DNA of 64,000 nt, taken from positions 18,470,552 to 18,534,551 of the forward strand of contig OX463832.1 in assembly GCA_949825045.1 (NCBI GenBank), given 5' to 3'. Positions within the stretch are counted from its first letter, which is position 1; each line of letters begins with the position of its first letter. The translations under genes and the position numbers were made by a program. Below are positions 55,468 to 64,000 of this stretch, piece by piece. Under the pieces are notes generated by a model that worked only from the letters and a program-made list of their open reading frames with translations, did not search any database and was not told where the DNA came from. Source of the DNA: Argyresthia goedartella. Taxonomy: Eukaryota > Arthropoda > Insecta > Lepidoptera > Argyresthiidae.

Positions 55468-55591
55468 CTTCTCACAAGGCACTGGTTCATCAAACTTCGT
55501 TGACTGTTTCTCTTCCTTCCCCGCCCTTACTGCGTTGCGTCTGGCTATCTTCTGTCTCACTCTCTCCTTGGCGTAGTTCCGCTTCTTATAG
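55468..55591 (-). CDS. Zinc-finger gene, first exon in window
   Basis: Acceptor GATGTCACTAG at 55592 upward, donor AAG|GTATGT at 55467; 124 nt, entering with one base of a split codon and leaving in phase 0. It encodes a strongly basic stretch (YKKRNYAKERVRQKIARRN) and the first zinc ligand pair start, PCEK, whose finger is finished by the next exon. The basic run could serve nuclear import or DNA contact. Confidence 0.82.
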
Positions 55592-56712
55592 CTAGTGACA
55601 TCAGAAACACTAAGTTACAGCGCATTTAGAGTTAGAGCAAGCCTCGATTGTTTGTTTGGAAGCATATAAGCCTACGAAAACCACGTAAACAATAAGAAAA
55701 TGATAATAATGCAATGAGGTAGAGCTTATTTCCGGCAATAATCGTAGTATGTTCTAAAGACCGAACTCAACTCTAACTGTAAAGTAATTAAGAGTCCTAT
55801 CACCGATAGGTGGACTTGAAAAACGCACGCATACAAGAACACGCCACGAGCACGCACACTTGTAAACGAAAAAATGCCATCTAACGGCAAAGTTCAGTAC
55901 CGCCATCCAGATAAGATATATCAACAGATCGGTAATAGGTGTATCGCACTTGTTGTCCAATAGGTGGCGTACCTCAGTTTTTCTTCGCTGTAGCTTTAGA
56001 AAATATAGACAGGACACGACTAACAATATTTTTTGTGAGTGACTACTACAAAAAATAAAAGCAGAGTGATATTGAAGTCGTGAATTATACTGGGTTACAT
56101 TAAAGTAGTCATGAATATTGGATTGAAATTGAAAAATTGAGTATCGATTTTACAAAAAAAAAGTGTTTCTATTTTTTTTATGTAGTATCACCTACACACA
56201 TTGCCCTTGTTTAATATTCATGACTAATTTCATATAATCATGTAAATAAACTCGAGACTCAGCCCATCAATCAAACAATTCTTCCCAGAAACCATAGATA
56301 CCTGTCCTTTTTTTTATTTGTGCCTCTTTTTTATTAAAATATTTTAGTTGTATTAACTAAGTATTACGGACTGAGTTGTTTATGTAGGTTGACTGATACA
56401 GTAACTGGCCACCTCGGCAATATTCATAATAATATTAAAATGGTTCGGACATGCAGCGATATTTGTTTGGGATTATTCACATTCTCTCAATTTCATTTAA
56501 AAGATAATTTTATACGTTTATTAGAAATTTTGCCGGGGTGTACCATTTCCACGTGGTTTTGTAAAAGCAATATACTTAAATAAAAGATAACATATATTTG
56601 GCCATTTTTTATTTATTTACACTGAATTATATAAATATGTCACGCACAGGCATTGATCGGGCCTTTCTTGGATCTATGACCTCTGGTAAAATGCACCTGT
56701 TATAAAATTGCT
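55592..56712. other. Intron or intergenic sequence
   Basis: AT-rich; no further zinc-finger exon was found here and no element assigned. Confidence 0.45.
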
Positions 56713-59556
56713 TTAATTTTGGTAACATGGTTCGTTCCAAAATACGTTATCTTTGTAGACCCTTAAAACTTTAAGTTTGTCATGAGTTTTACTATATAAT
56801 CTGAATAGCATGGTTGGCAAGCCCATCGATGATGTTAGTTCATTCAGATTTGAAAGTCCAAAACCTGCAACTATTGCGCCTGATACGGCACCAATGTTAA
56901 CATCCAGATTCGGTTTTTCAGTTTTGCATGATTCCAAAATAAATAAAGATCCACACAGTGTACATTTCAAATGAAATTTGGATTTGTAACCATGTTTTTC
57001 TGCCGTTATTTTTAAGTAATTTAATTTACATTTAAATCTTTCGCTGTGCTGGTCAATGAGTATTAATTGACTCCAAAAATATTGAAAGTCAATTATCCGG
57101 CTTCCTTTTAAGACGAGATCTTGCTAAAAAAAAAGCCATAATATTTTTTTGAGTTTTTTATTATCTATACTATGATTCATATTATAATATGACTAGTGGA
57201 ATTCAATAGATCATAATAAATTACAATAGAGGTTGCAGTTTCCGTATTTATCACCAGTACCTCGTCAGGTTCGTTTGAATTGTCCTATAAAAGACATACA
57301 ATCAAATTATTCGTTTTAATAACCTTCTTCAAAAGATGCGTATCTACAAGTAGCATCTAAGTACCGAACTATTTTATATATACTATTAAATGTGCGTGAG
57401 ATAAACCAACATTGATGTTTTGAATTATATCTTTATCCATTCTTGTTTTCATCTCTTGTAGATTGCCATCATTTTGGCTAAGAGCAGCGCCAGTAATCTG
57501 AAATTAATGATTCCATCAGTATTAAAACAAAACTATGATTAAAGAAGGTTGAAGTAAACTAGGTTGAAATAAAAAAAAAACACTCAGACAGAACATATTT
57601 TAATTCTCAAGCCTTGCAATATGATTCCTAAGATTAAATGCAATAAAAATAGATAGATAAAGATATCTTATTAACTCTTATTTAAAAATTTCTTTTTCGT
57701 GATAAGCACCCCAAATACCCTGAAATCGACACCAATGGAAGTTTTTTGCGAAATCAAATGCCCTTGGATCTTAATAAATAAATAAATCTTGGATTTAAAA
57801 ATGAATGTCTGCACCCAGCACTTAAGTCCTATACAATAAAACTTTATTTTTTGTCCGTTATATTTGCCCGTTTTATTAAACAATGCGCTAAATACACATT
57901 TCATAAATAAATAAACAACAATAAAAAACATTATTTAATAAACATTCTAGGAGAACCTTTAGCTATTACAGAATAGCTAAATAATGAGAGAATGTAAATA
58001 TCCATTAACAAATGTCCAAACCCATATAAAATAGAAAAAATATTTGCGAGTGGAAGTAAGTGTCTGGGGTGGCATCAACTATATATGAGTACATAAAACA
58101 GATTGAGATCCAATTACCCAATCTAATATTATAGATACCTGTTTATCCAGTAATGATGAACTGTCGTCATGTTGTTTCCAATCTGTAAAGAAAACCAATT
58201 CTTAATTGACCATTCTAAAGTATTCAACTCTATGGTTCGCAAGAAATTGCGCCGTCGAGGCACCTACTGTCCGCGACCGCGTTGCGACGACGACGAGCAT
58301 TCGTATTTCAGAAAAGTTATTTGATGAATGTATAGTAGGTAGGTAGATAGGTAGCGACGTTGATTGATATATTTTATTTACTTTAAAACCATTGAAATAA
58401 AACCTTACCTCTGGTAAGTAACATTCTCATTTTCAGATGATACTGTTTTGTTCTTTTCTTCACGATATCGATAAGCCGCGGTCTTTTCCTGAAAAAATAG
58501 TACTTTGATAGTAGATCCCTCTGCTAGTAGAAAGTGATATGACGCCTAGTTTGGGAAGTATAACACGCGCGAGCTAAATTCATACCTTGGACACTATTTA
58601 CACACATTGATCTAGCCCAAACTAGGATTCCCTTTATCTTGGCTACTAGATAACGATACACATACTTATATAGATAAATATTATACTTAGATAGATAAAC
58701 AACCATTACAAGGGTACAAACATCCGTGCTCATCACACAAATATTATCCCCCACCGGGACTCGAACTCGGGACCCTTGGCTTCATAGGGAGGGTCACTGC
58801 CGACGAAGGGGAAAAAAATGTAATTACCCATGCCCAGGAGTCAGACCTCCCTGCTATGTCCCCACATATTGAGCGGCCACAGCTCGTGTGGTATACGGAC
58901 TAAAAACAACCCCTTTGTGTTTACAGTTATCTGTCTAAGACTTTACTGTGAGACTCGGCCATTTGGGTCGTGCACGCATGCTTTATAGCGCATAGCTCAT
59001 TCACTCGCTTTCCCGCGTGTGTCCTATACGCCGCGGGGCATGTATGCTACGGGTGCAGGTGTCAGCTTAGCTCGCAGGTCTTTTAACTATAGGTATCTAC
59101 ATTTTGCAGGTACCTCATCGAAACATATATGAACATACGTAAAATAATAATATAATACGTAATTACCTACGTAGTTTGCATTATAATATACTTACGCATT
59201 GTGAATACTTTCGCTGTCAATATTTTGAGCTTTCCTTTTCCTGTAAAAAAAAGTATTTTATTTATCTTATTCAAGTAGGTAAGGCAGGTAAAAAGAGCCT
59301 TACATTAGATAGAAAAGTGATTAGTAGTAATCCTTAGTAGCATAGATAGAAATGTGTTCTATTTTTTTTGCGAGTGGAGTGCGGGTAGAATCACTTGCAC
59401 TAATCACTAATCATTGCGAAACCGGACCCCGAAAGAACTATCAAATAAAATTAAAAATAAAACAAAAGCTTACCTTTTTATTTCATTCATGAGTTTTGCG
59501 TGTGGTTTATATGATTTATTTCTAGATCTTGTTGTAATTTTCCTTTTATTCCCCAT
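56713..59556 (-). CDS. Seven-exon gene with Mutator-like transposase domain
   Basis: Exons 59474-59556, 59196-59240, 58409-58488, 58139-58182, 57384-57497, 57261-57284 and 56713-57123; all have GT donors and AG acceptors (e.g. TTTTTTCAG at 58489, TTTTTTTTAG at 57124). The reading frame passes every junction without a stop, giving 266 residues from MGNKRKITTR to WNEPCYQN. Exons 1-3 are highly basic (KRKR and KRPR runs, likely nuclear localisation). The last exon reads RIIDFQYFWSQL, LKCTLCGSLF, NIGAVSGAIVAGFG and LNELTSSMGLP. This is the pattern of the PF20700-type Mutator domain (CxxC plus the AAV-G...G-S block), here cut short by a TAA. The exon 5 donor (TTTAATA|GTATAT) is the weakest join. 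Could be a truncated transposon gene or a domesticated derivative. Confidence 0.68.
58582..58971 (-). mobile_element. tRNA-derived SINE, family A, copy 3, with insertion
   Basis: Same family as 3413-3640, inside an intron of the seven-exon gene. A 147-bp foreign piece at 58805-58951 splits the tRNA-like head; GAC at 58802-58804 and 58952-58954 may be a 3-bp duplication. Confidence 0.85.
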
Positions 59557-59730
59557 GTTAATTGCACTTTACCTATGTACAATAAATAATTATACGCAAG
59601 CAAGCACAAAGTTGGCGGTAGCGCGGGATCGCGAGCGGACGGAGCGAAGTGGAACACAGGTCCGTTTAGCAAGTGGCCTCGGCTGATACTGTCCCAACAC
59701 GAGCGTACACGCACACATGCTTACGCACAA
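59557..59730 (-). promoter_or_regulatory. Putative 5' flank of the seven-exon gene
   Basis: The only locally GC-rich stretch here (GCGCGGGATCGCGAGCGGACGG around 59619-59640), just upstream of the exon 1 ATG, contrasting with AT-rich flanks. It may be the promoter/5' UTR; no TATA box at a convincing spacing was seen. Confidence 0.4.
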
Positions 59731-60559
59731 AGACGACACTCCACGATTTCGAGGAAAAAAATCACTGTAGTTTTACAAATATCATAATAACAAAAATTGC
59801 ACTATAGTACATTAGTATTTTATTACTGGATGAACATTTTGAAAAAAAAAACAGGGAGATTACGGGAAACAGGAAGATTTAGTAAGGTTTTTACTCGTTA
59901 AAATATTTTTTAAGAGGTATGTTCGGGATTTTTTTTTATTAAACCAAAATTAGTAACTTGAATTTTCAATACTATATAGTACAGTAACACATATCATGTA
60001 GAATCAAATTTTTTTTTTTATGGTTTTTATTGTAATGAATCCTATACTTATCCGCATTATAAAACTTGCGTTTTGTGTAAAAGCACTCTTAAGTAAAGCA
60101 CTGTAGGTACTTTTACCAAAAATAAGTAATTATAAAAAGTGAATTATCTCCGAAAATATGTAGTGTAAAACCTGCATCCTACGCATAATAATAATGTTCC
60201 TGTGATTGTATTGTCAAATTATAACAAAATATTTCAATCACATGCTGAATATCCCAGCCTTCCGGTGATAAGTACCGGTAAACGGCGGTTCCAGCTTTCA
60301 AGGCAAGTAATTCAGTTAAGATCTAGTCATGACAGGCTCCAATTAGTTTCAAGTGCGCAAACGCCCCTTTCTACATGGCCAGCACGTCGAGTAAACAGTA
60401 AGCAACAATAACTGATATAGAGGCGGAGTCATGTGAAATTTCACATGGCTAGCAAGTACCCTAGTAGCATTTATGGTTGGCGATTCTCAGCAAACGGTAA
60501 GGGTTTCGATGGCAAGCAAATAGAGAACCGAGGGCCAATAAAGGGCTAATTAAGCATTT
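59731..60559. other. Intergenic, no gene recognised
   Basis: AT-rich sequence with homopolymer runs. Nothing assignable. Confidence 0.5.
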
Positions 60560-60870
60560 TTGTCTACATATTCCCAACAACTGCGATATTTCTGCGGTTG
60601 GACATTTAATGTTGGGATTTTATTGGGCTTGCAATCAAGGGTCCTACTGCGATAATCCTACAGTTGGCTAATTGGTGTTGGGATTTCAGCAAACGGCAAA
60701 CAGTGGTCCAACTCTGATTTGGCAACAAAGGGCCTTCCGAAATTATTCTGCAGTTGGATTTATTATGTGGGAGTTTAAATAATCTGTACAACAATGTGCC
60801 AACTATAGTTTGCCAACAAAAGCCTACTGTAATATCCCTACGGCAGGGATTTTAATGTTGGGATTCTTAT
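60560..60870. repeat. Degenerate ~88-bp minisatellite
   Basis: GTTGGGATTT-type motif recurs near 60614, 60680 and 60860 (GTGGGAGTTT near 60765), with GGCAA.CAA.GG near 60632, 60721 and 60812. The spacing is roughly 66-92 bp with strong divergence. About three and a half units. Confidence 0.55.
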
Positions 60871-61949
60871 GTCGACCACCGGTACCTCTTTCTATTATAA
60901 GCTGCCTACCGTCCCCTGCGATACGGGCGTTGCCTAGTGTAGGGGACAACGAAGACCAGAAAAGTCACTCTTACACCACTTACTTTAATCTTGTGTCTCA
61001 TACCTGTCAGTTATTTTATATGTTATGGCGATAATAAATACTTATTACTTTACTTTACTTTTATATTTTATTGACGAATCCTAGTAATGAGAGAGGTAGG
61101 TACACAGGTCAACTTTGAATACACTGAACAGAGGCTATTAAACATTTTTACTTTGTAGTAAATGTAGTGGTCTTAACAACACAAGTTTGTGTGGGGGACT
61201 AAAAATTATTTTTCTGAAAATTTATTTGAGTAGTAGTAGTCCAGTAATATATATTGAACATAACCTATCAAAGTCTGACACAATTTTATTATAGCCAGCA
61301 AATGTGTAAAGGTTTATTATATTATATTGATATTAGGTTATGTTAGACAAGGAAATTTAAATCATGTAAGATAATAGTATGCTACCTCCCATATTATTCG
61401 TCCAAATGCTGCTTTGACAAATCTCGGCTGAACCACGTAAAAGTACTGTATTTAGAGTACCGGAGTACTTGATGTCATCATCACGATACGAAATCCCGTT
61501 GGAAGCTTTGTTAGCTCTGCCGAATAAATCCGGAACTACTGCATTTCGAGAGAATAAGTGAATGCCTTAGGAGACGTTTTAAGGCAGTCCAGCCGAGATG
61601 AGTCATACGAAATGTTAAGAGTCTGCGGACTTTATTTGAAAGGTACAAGAATGTTTCGATCAGTATTGGTTACCTAACAGAAATTGAAAATCATATCCTG
61701 AACAGATATAGTTTAGCTCGTAACAGCCTTATAATGGGGGTACCGCCATTAGATTTGATAGGGTCAACCTGACACAAATTTTGTTACAGCGAGAAAATTA
61801 TTTATGTTACACAAAGAAACTGTTTTTATGTTAAATTGATGCTAAGTTACACCTTAATATTAGTCCATAATTGCTTTAAACATTGATAAATAAAATTTAT
61901 ATTATAATAGTGAGGATATTAACACAATTTATACATTTCAGAGAGCAGG
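60871..61949. other. Intergenic, no gene recognised
   Basis: AT-rich; a possible polyadenylation signal AATAAA near 61035 has no gene in front of it that I can identify. Confidence 0.45.
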
Positions 61950-62270
61950 TGGCGGCTGCTTGCCATGCCACATTGCTTAACGCCCGTTTTCAATATCCTA
62001 TCTATCCATCGTTTTGCCTTACTGAAGTAAGAATTCCTATCTATCGACGTTTTTTTCCGTTTCTATATCGATGGATCGATAGCAAAGTCAATCTTTTCTT
62101 CCTATCGATCTGTGGGAGGACCTACCGCTTACTAGAGATAGCTTTTTCTATGGGAGGTCGCGTAAATGCGTTTCAATATTAATTTGACAGCTATCCGTCG
62201 GTATGTCAAACTACCAGAGATAGCATTTTGCTCAATCGATGAATTTCGGCAGTTTGCTTGCTATCTATCT
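61950..62270. repeat. Unclassified repeat rich in TATCGAT motifs
   Basis: CTATCTATC, TATCGATG and CCTATCGATC boxes recur in a 300-bp stretch with AACGCCCGTTTTCAA at its left. It looks like a small dispersed element; no terminal repeats were resolved. Confidence 0.35.
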
Positions 62271-62483
62271 TTTGTTGTGCAATTGATTTCATTTGTTTTA
62301 TTTTATCTTCCGTACTCCGTGCCGTGAGCGTGAACCATGTCATTGGAAAATTCGAGTAGTAGCAGCAGTAAGCGGTAGAATCGCTGGACGTGGTTTTGAT
62401 TTAAATTGTGTTAAATTTTATTTTTTCTATATAACTAAGTATTGTTCAGCTCGTAAATAATTAAAAGAAGTAAACTGGAAAAT

Positions 62484-62495
62484 TATTTTTATTTC
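62484..62495 (-). terminator. Possible polyadenylation signal for the Myb/SANT-like gene
   Basis: Minus strand reads AGAAATAAAAAT about 180 bp after the stop at 62670, with an AATAAA hexamer. It is the nearest downstream candidate. Confidence 0.45.
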
Positions 62496-62669
62496 TACAA
62501 ATAAGCTCAAAAACCACAATAACGAACTAACACAGAAGTCTTATTACAGTGTAAAAGAATATTTAGATGACAAAACAGCATGGTCCTTACATACATACGG
62601 GCGGTAGTATACAAAAAATATTATTATTATATTATATAGCATTATACAATACAAAATGGCTTAACTGGC

Positions 62670-63890
62670 TTAAATTGATTTGTCACTTATCTGTTGAATT
62701 TCTAATTTTAACTTTTCGTTTTCAAGTTCCATTTTTTTTATTTCTAGTTTAATTTTTTTAATTTGTAAGTCTGATTTTTCTGCCAGTCGCAAAGTTTTAT
62801 CCTCATAATAATTTGCAAAGGCATTATTTCTCAGGATTTGTGATGCTGCCAAGTCATCAGTGTTCTGTGTCTTGCGCTTCTCAGCACGAGCCTTGGCTGA
62901 AATAAATTAACCTGTTAGATTATAAATAGTCTAGTATTTTTTAGCAAGATAGGTTTGCTGGTGGAAAGATTAGATCACCACACAAATATTTAATTATTGT
63001 ATAATGAAGAATAGAAAATACAAACCAGCACTCTTGGATGTTCCGAACAGGTAATTTTTAGGCGTAGTTGTAGGGATAGGGAAATTTTCCAGTACACATA
63101 CATCAGCCCTGTTATTATCCTCGCCATTATCTTCACACACCTCAATCACAATGGGCAAGGCATTCTGTGGCTCGGTGGGATGGGCTTGGGCTACCTCTTC
63201 CTTCCTATCGCCTCCAAATGGCACTGTGTAGCCTTCACAAGTTGCACCAAGGATGGCTGCCACTCGGTCGAGGGCTTCATCTGGTGGTATAAAATCAGCC
63301 TTGCCGCCACCAGTCTACAAGTATAAAACAATAAAATATTAATACATATTACAAAGACCTCTGCGGCTGGGGACAAAAAAAATAGCCCAGGTCTTGGATG
63401 TTTACTCGTTTGTGATGTCGCTGTTTCTAGTTCCCACGACACAGGGTATCCTAGTGTGGGGCCGAAAGCAATGTATGTGCCTGTTTATTACAACAAACAT
63501 GAAGATGAAACAAGACAAAGAATTTAAAGAGTGATAAGTACCTTGTTTTGATTTCTCCTTATATGAGCGGATCGTTTCCGCGCCGCTTTTTTCATATTTT
63601 CCCACTTTAGTCGTAGTTGGGCAGTGCTTCGGGGCCCACTGGAGACTGACGAATTAAATTGGCTTGTAATTTTAAACCAAGCCTCATCTTTTAAACTATT
63701 GTTGGTGGCGTTAGTCGCCTTTATAGTAATTTCTTTGTGCGTCTCCACAATTTGCACCAACAACAATGCCTCCCCGTTTAAAATAGGTACAGATTTCACC
63801 TGGAACCAAGTGAACTTGTTAGTGTATATTAATAAACAAAATGCCGTAGTTTGCTATAGTAGACATACATTCAAAACGTACCTTATCCAT
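62670..63890 (-). CDS. Myb/SANT-like DNA-binding protein, four exons, complete
   Basis: Exons 63882-63890 (ATG GAT AAG), 63542-63799, 63026-63314 and 62670-62896, joined in phases 0, 0 and 1; 260 residues with TAA at 62670-62672. All introns are GT-AG (donors GTACGT, GTACTT, GTTTGT; acceptors TTCCAG, CTTGTAG, TTTCAG). Exon 2 is a Myb/SANT-like (Myb_DNA-bind_5-type) trihelix: LLVQIVETHKE, DEAWFKITSQFNS, LRLKWENMKKAARK. Exon 3 is acidic and low-complexity. Exon 4 ends in a coiled coil (KIKLEIKKMELENEKLKLE) suited to dimerisation. Such proteins are host regulators or the second protein of PIF/Harbinger transposons. No intact transposase lies next to it; a Harbinger relic is at 26.7-27.2 kb. Confidence 0.8.
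63347..63500 (+). mobile_element. tRNA-derived SINE, family B, copy 4, internally deleted
   Basis: Plus-strand copy of the 15747-15959 family lying in the intron between exons 2 and 3 of the Myb/SANT-like gene. The tRNA-like head is reduced to AGACCTCTGCGGCTGGGGAC, with the A-to-B-box interval deleted; the body (GTTCCCACGACACAGGGT) is intact. Confidence 0.85.
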
Positions 63891-64000
63891 ATTTCCTTGC
63901 TTGATATTTCACTCAGAACACTTTCAACAACAGAATTTCAATTTTAAATATTATCTGAAATACAATTCCACTCCACAACACAAATATTCAAACGTGTGAC

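Larger units (their letters stand above)
31688..55591 (-). other. Host C2H2 zinc-finger gene, last five exons, span
   Basis: Five minus-strand exons with consistent phases: 55468-55591, 54658-54789, 39534-39640, 32988-33075 and 31688-31879. Together they give 214 codons and a TGA at 31688-31690. Upstream exons lie beyond 55591, possibly beyond the window, because the first listed exon begins with the last base of a split codon. Introns are 678, 15017, 6458 and 1108 bp and hold nearly all the elements between 32 and 55 kb. Exons are GC-richer than the surrounding DNA. The product is a nuclear DNA-binding type protein with at least five fingers; its target is unknown. Confidence 0.85.

Noticed and set aside
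61883..62182. 99-codon plus-strand frame after a TTTCAG
   Set aside because: It runs through TATCGAT-rich repeat sequence with no recognisable motif or second splice site.

Overview
The window looks like arthropod nuclear DNA, most probably from a moth or butterfly. It has spliced genes with GT-AG introns, AT-rich spacers, tRNA-derived SINEs scattered in many orientations, jockey-like LINEs, and BEL/Pao, copia, DIRS, mariner, IS630-like and Harbinger/Mutator-type elements, many nested in one another. There are no operons, ribosome sites or CRISPR arrays. Most of the 64 kb is transposable element; cellular coding sequence is confined to small exons.

Left third (1-31.3 kb): a BEL/Pao fragment runs off the left edge. 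It is followed by a copia relic, a nested LINE pair, a THAP-domain first exon, an intron-bounded C2H2 zinc-finger exon whose 3' end has decayed, an IS630/Tc1-like transposon with terminal inverted repeats and one intron, and a LINE endonuclease relic split by a SINE. Next is a 7.3 kb BEL/Pao retrotransposon (18121-25428) with 545-bp LTRs differing at two positions, inserted with a 5-bp duplication into a LINE. Then come a Harbinger transposase relic, the C-terminal part of a LINE with a CCHC plus PD-(D/E)xK-like tail, an RTE-like LINE tail, and a tandem repeat array split by a retroposon.

Middle (31.7-55.6 kb): five small minus-strand exons (55468-55591, 54658-54789, 39534-39640, 32988-33075, 31688-31879) join in perfect phase into the 3' half of a C2H2 zinc-finger gene. 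Four of its five fingers are assembled only across introns. Everything between is intron packed with elements: a jockey-like LINE with both ORFs, a DIRS-like tyrosine-recombinase retrotransposon broken by another LINE, three copies of a long-TIR MITE, a 1.28 kb mariner, and a LINE whose 5' half is inverted.

Right (56.7-64 kb): a seven-exon minus-strand gene encodes a basic N-terminus joined to a Mutator-like (PF20700-type) transposase segment. After about 3 kb of repeats comes a complete four-exon Myb/SANT-like gene (62670-63890). All splice phases in both genes agree. These two spliced, transposase-related genes and the transposon-stretched zinc-finger gene are the most notable content. All assignments come from reading motifs and splice phases; no database search was run.
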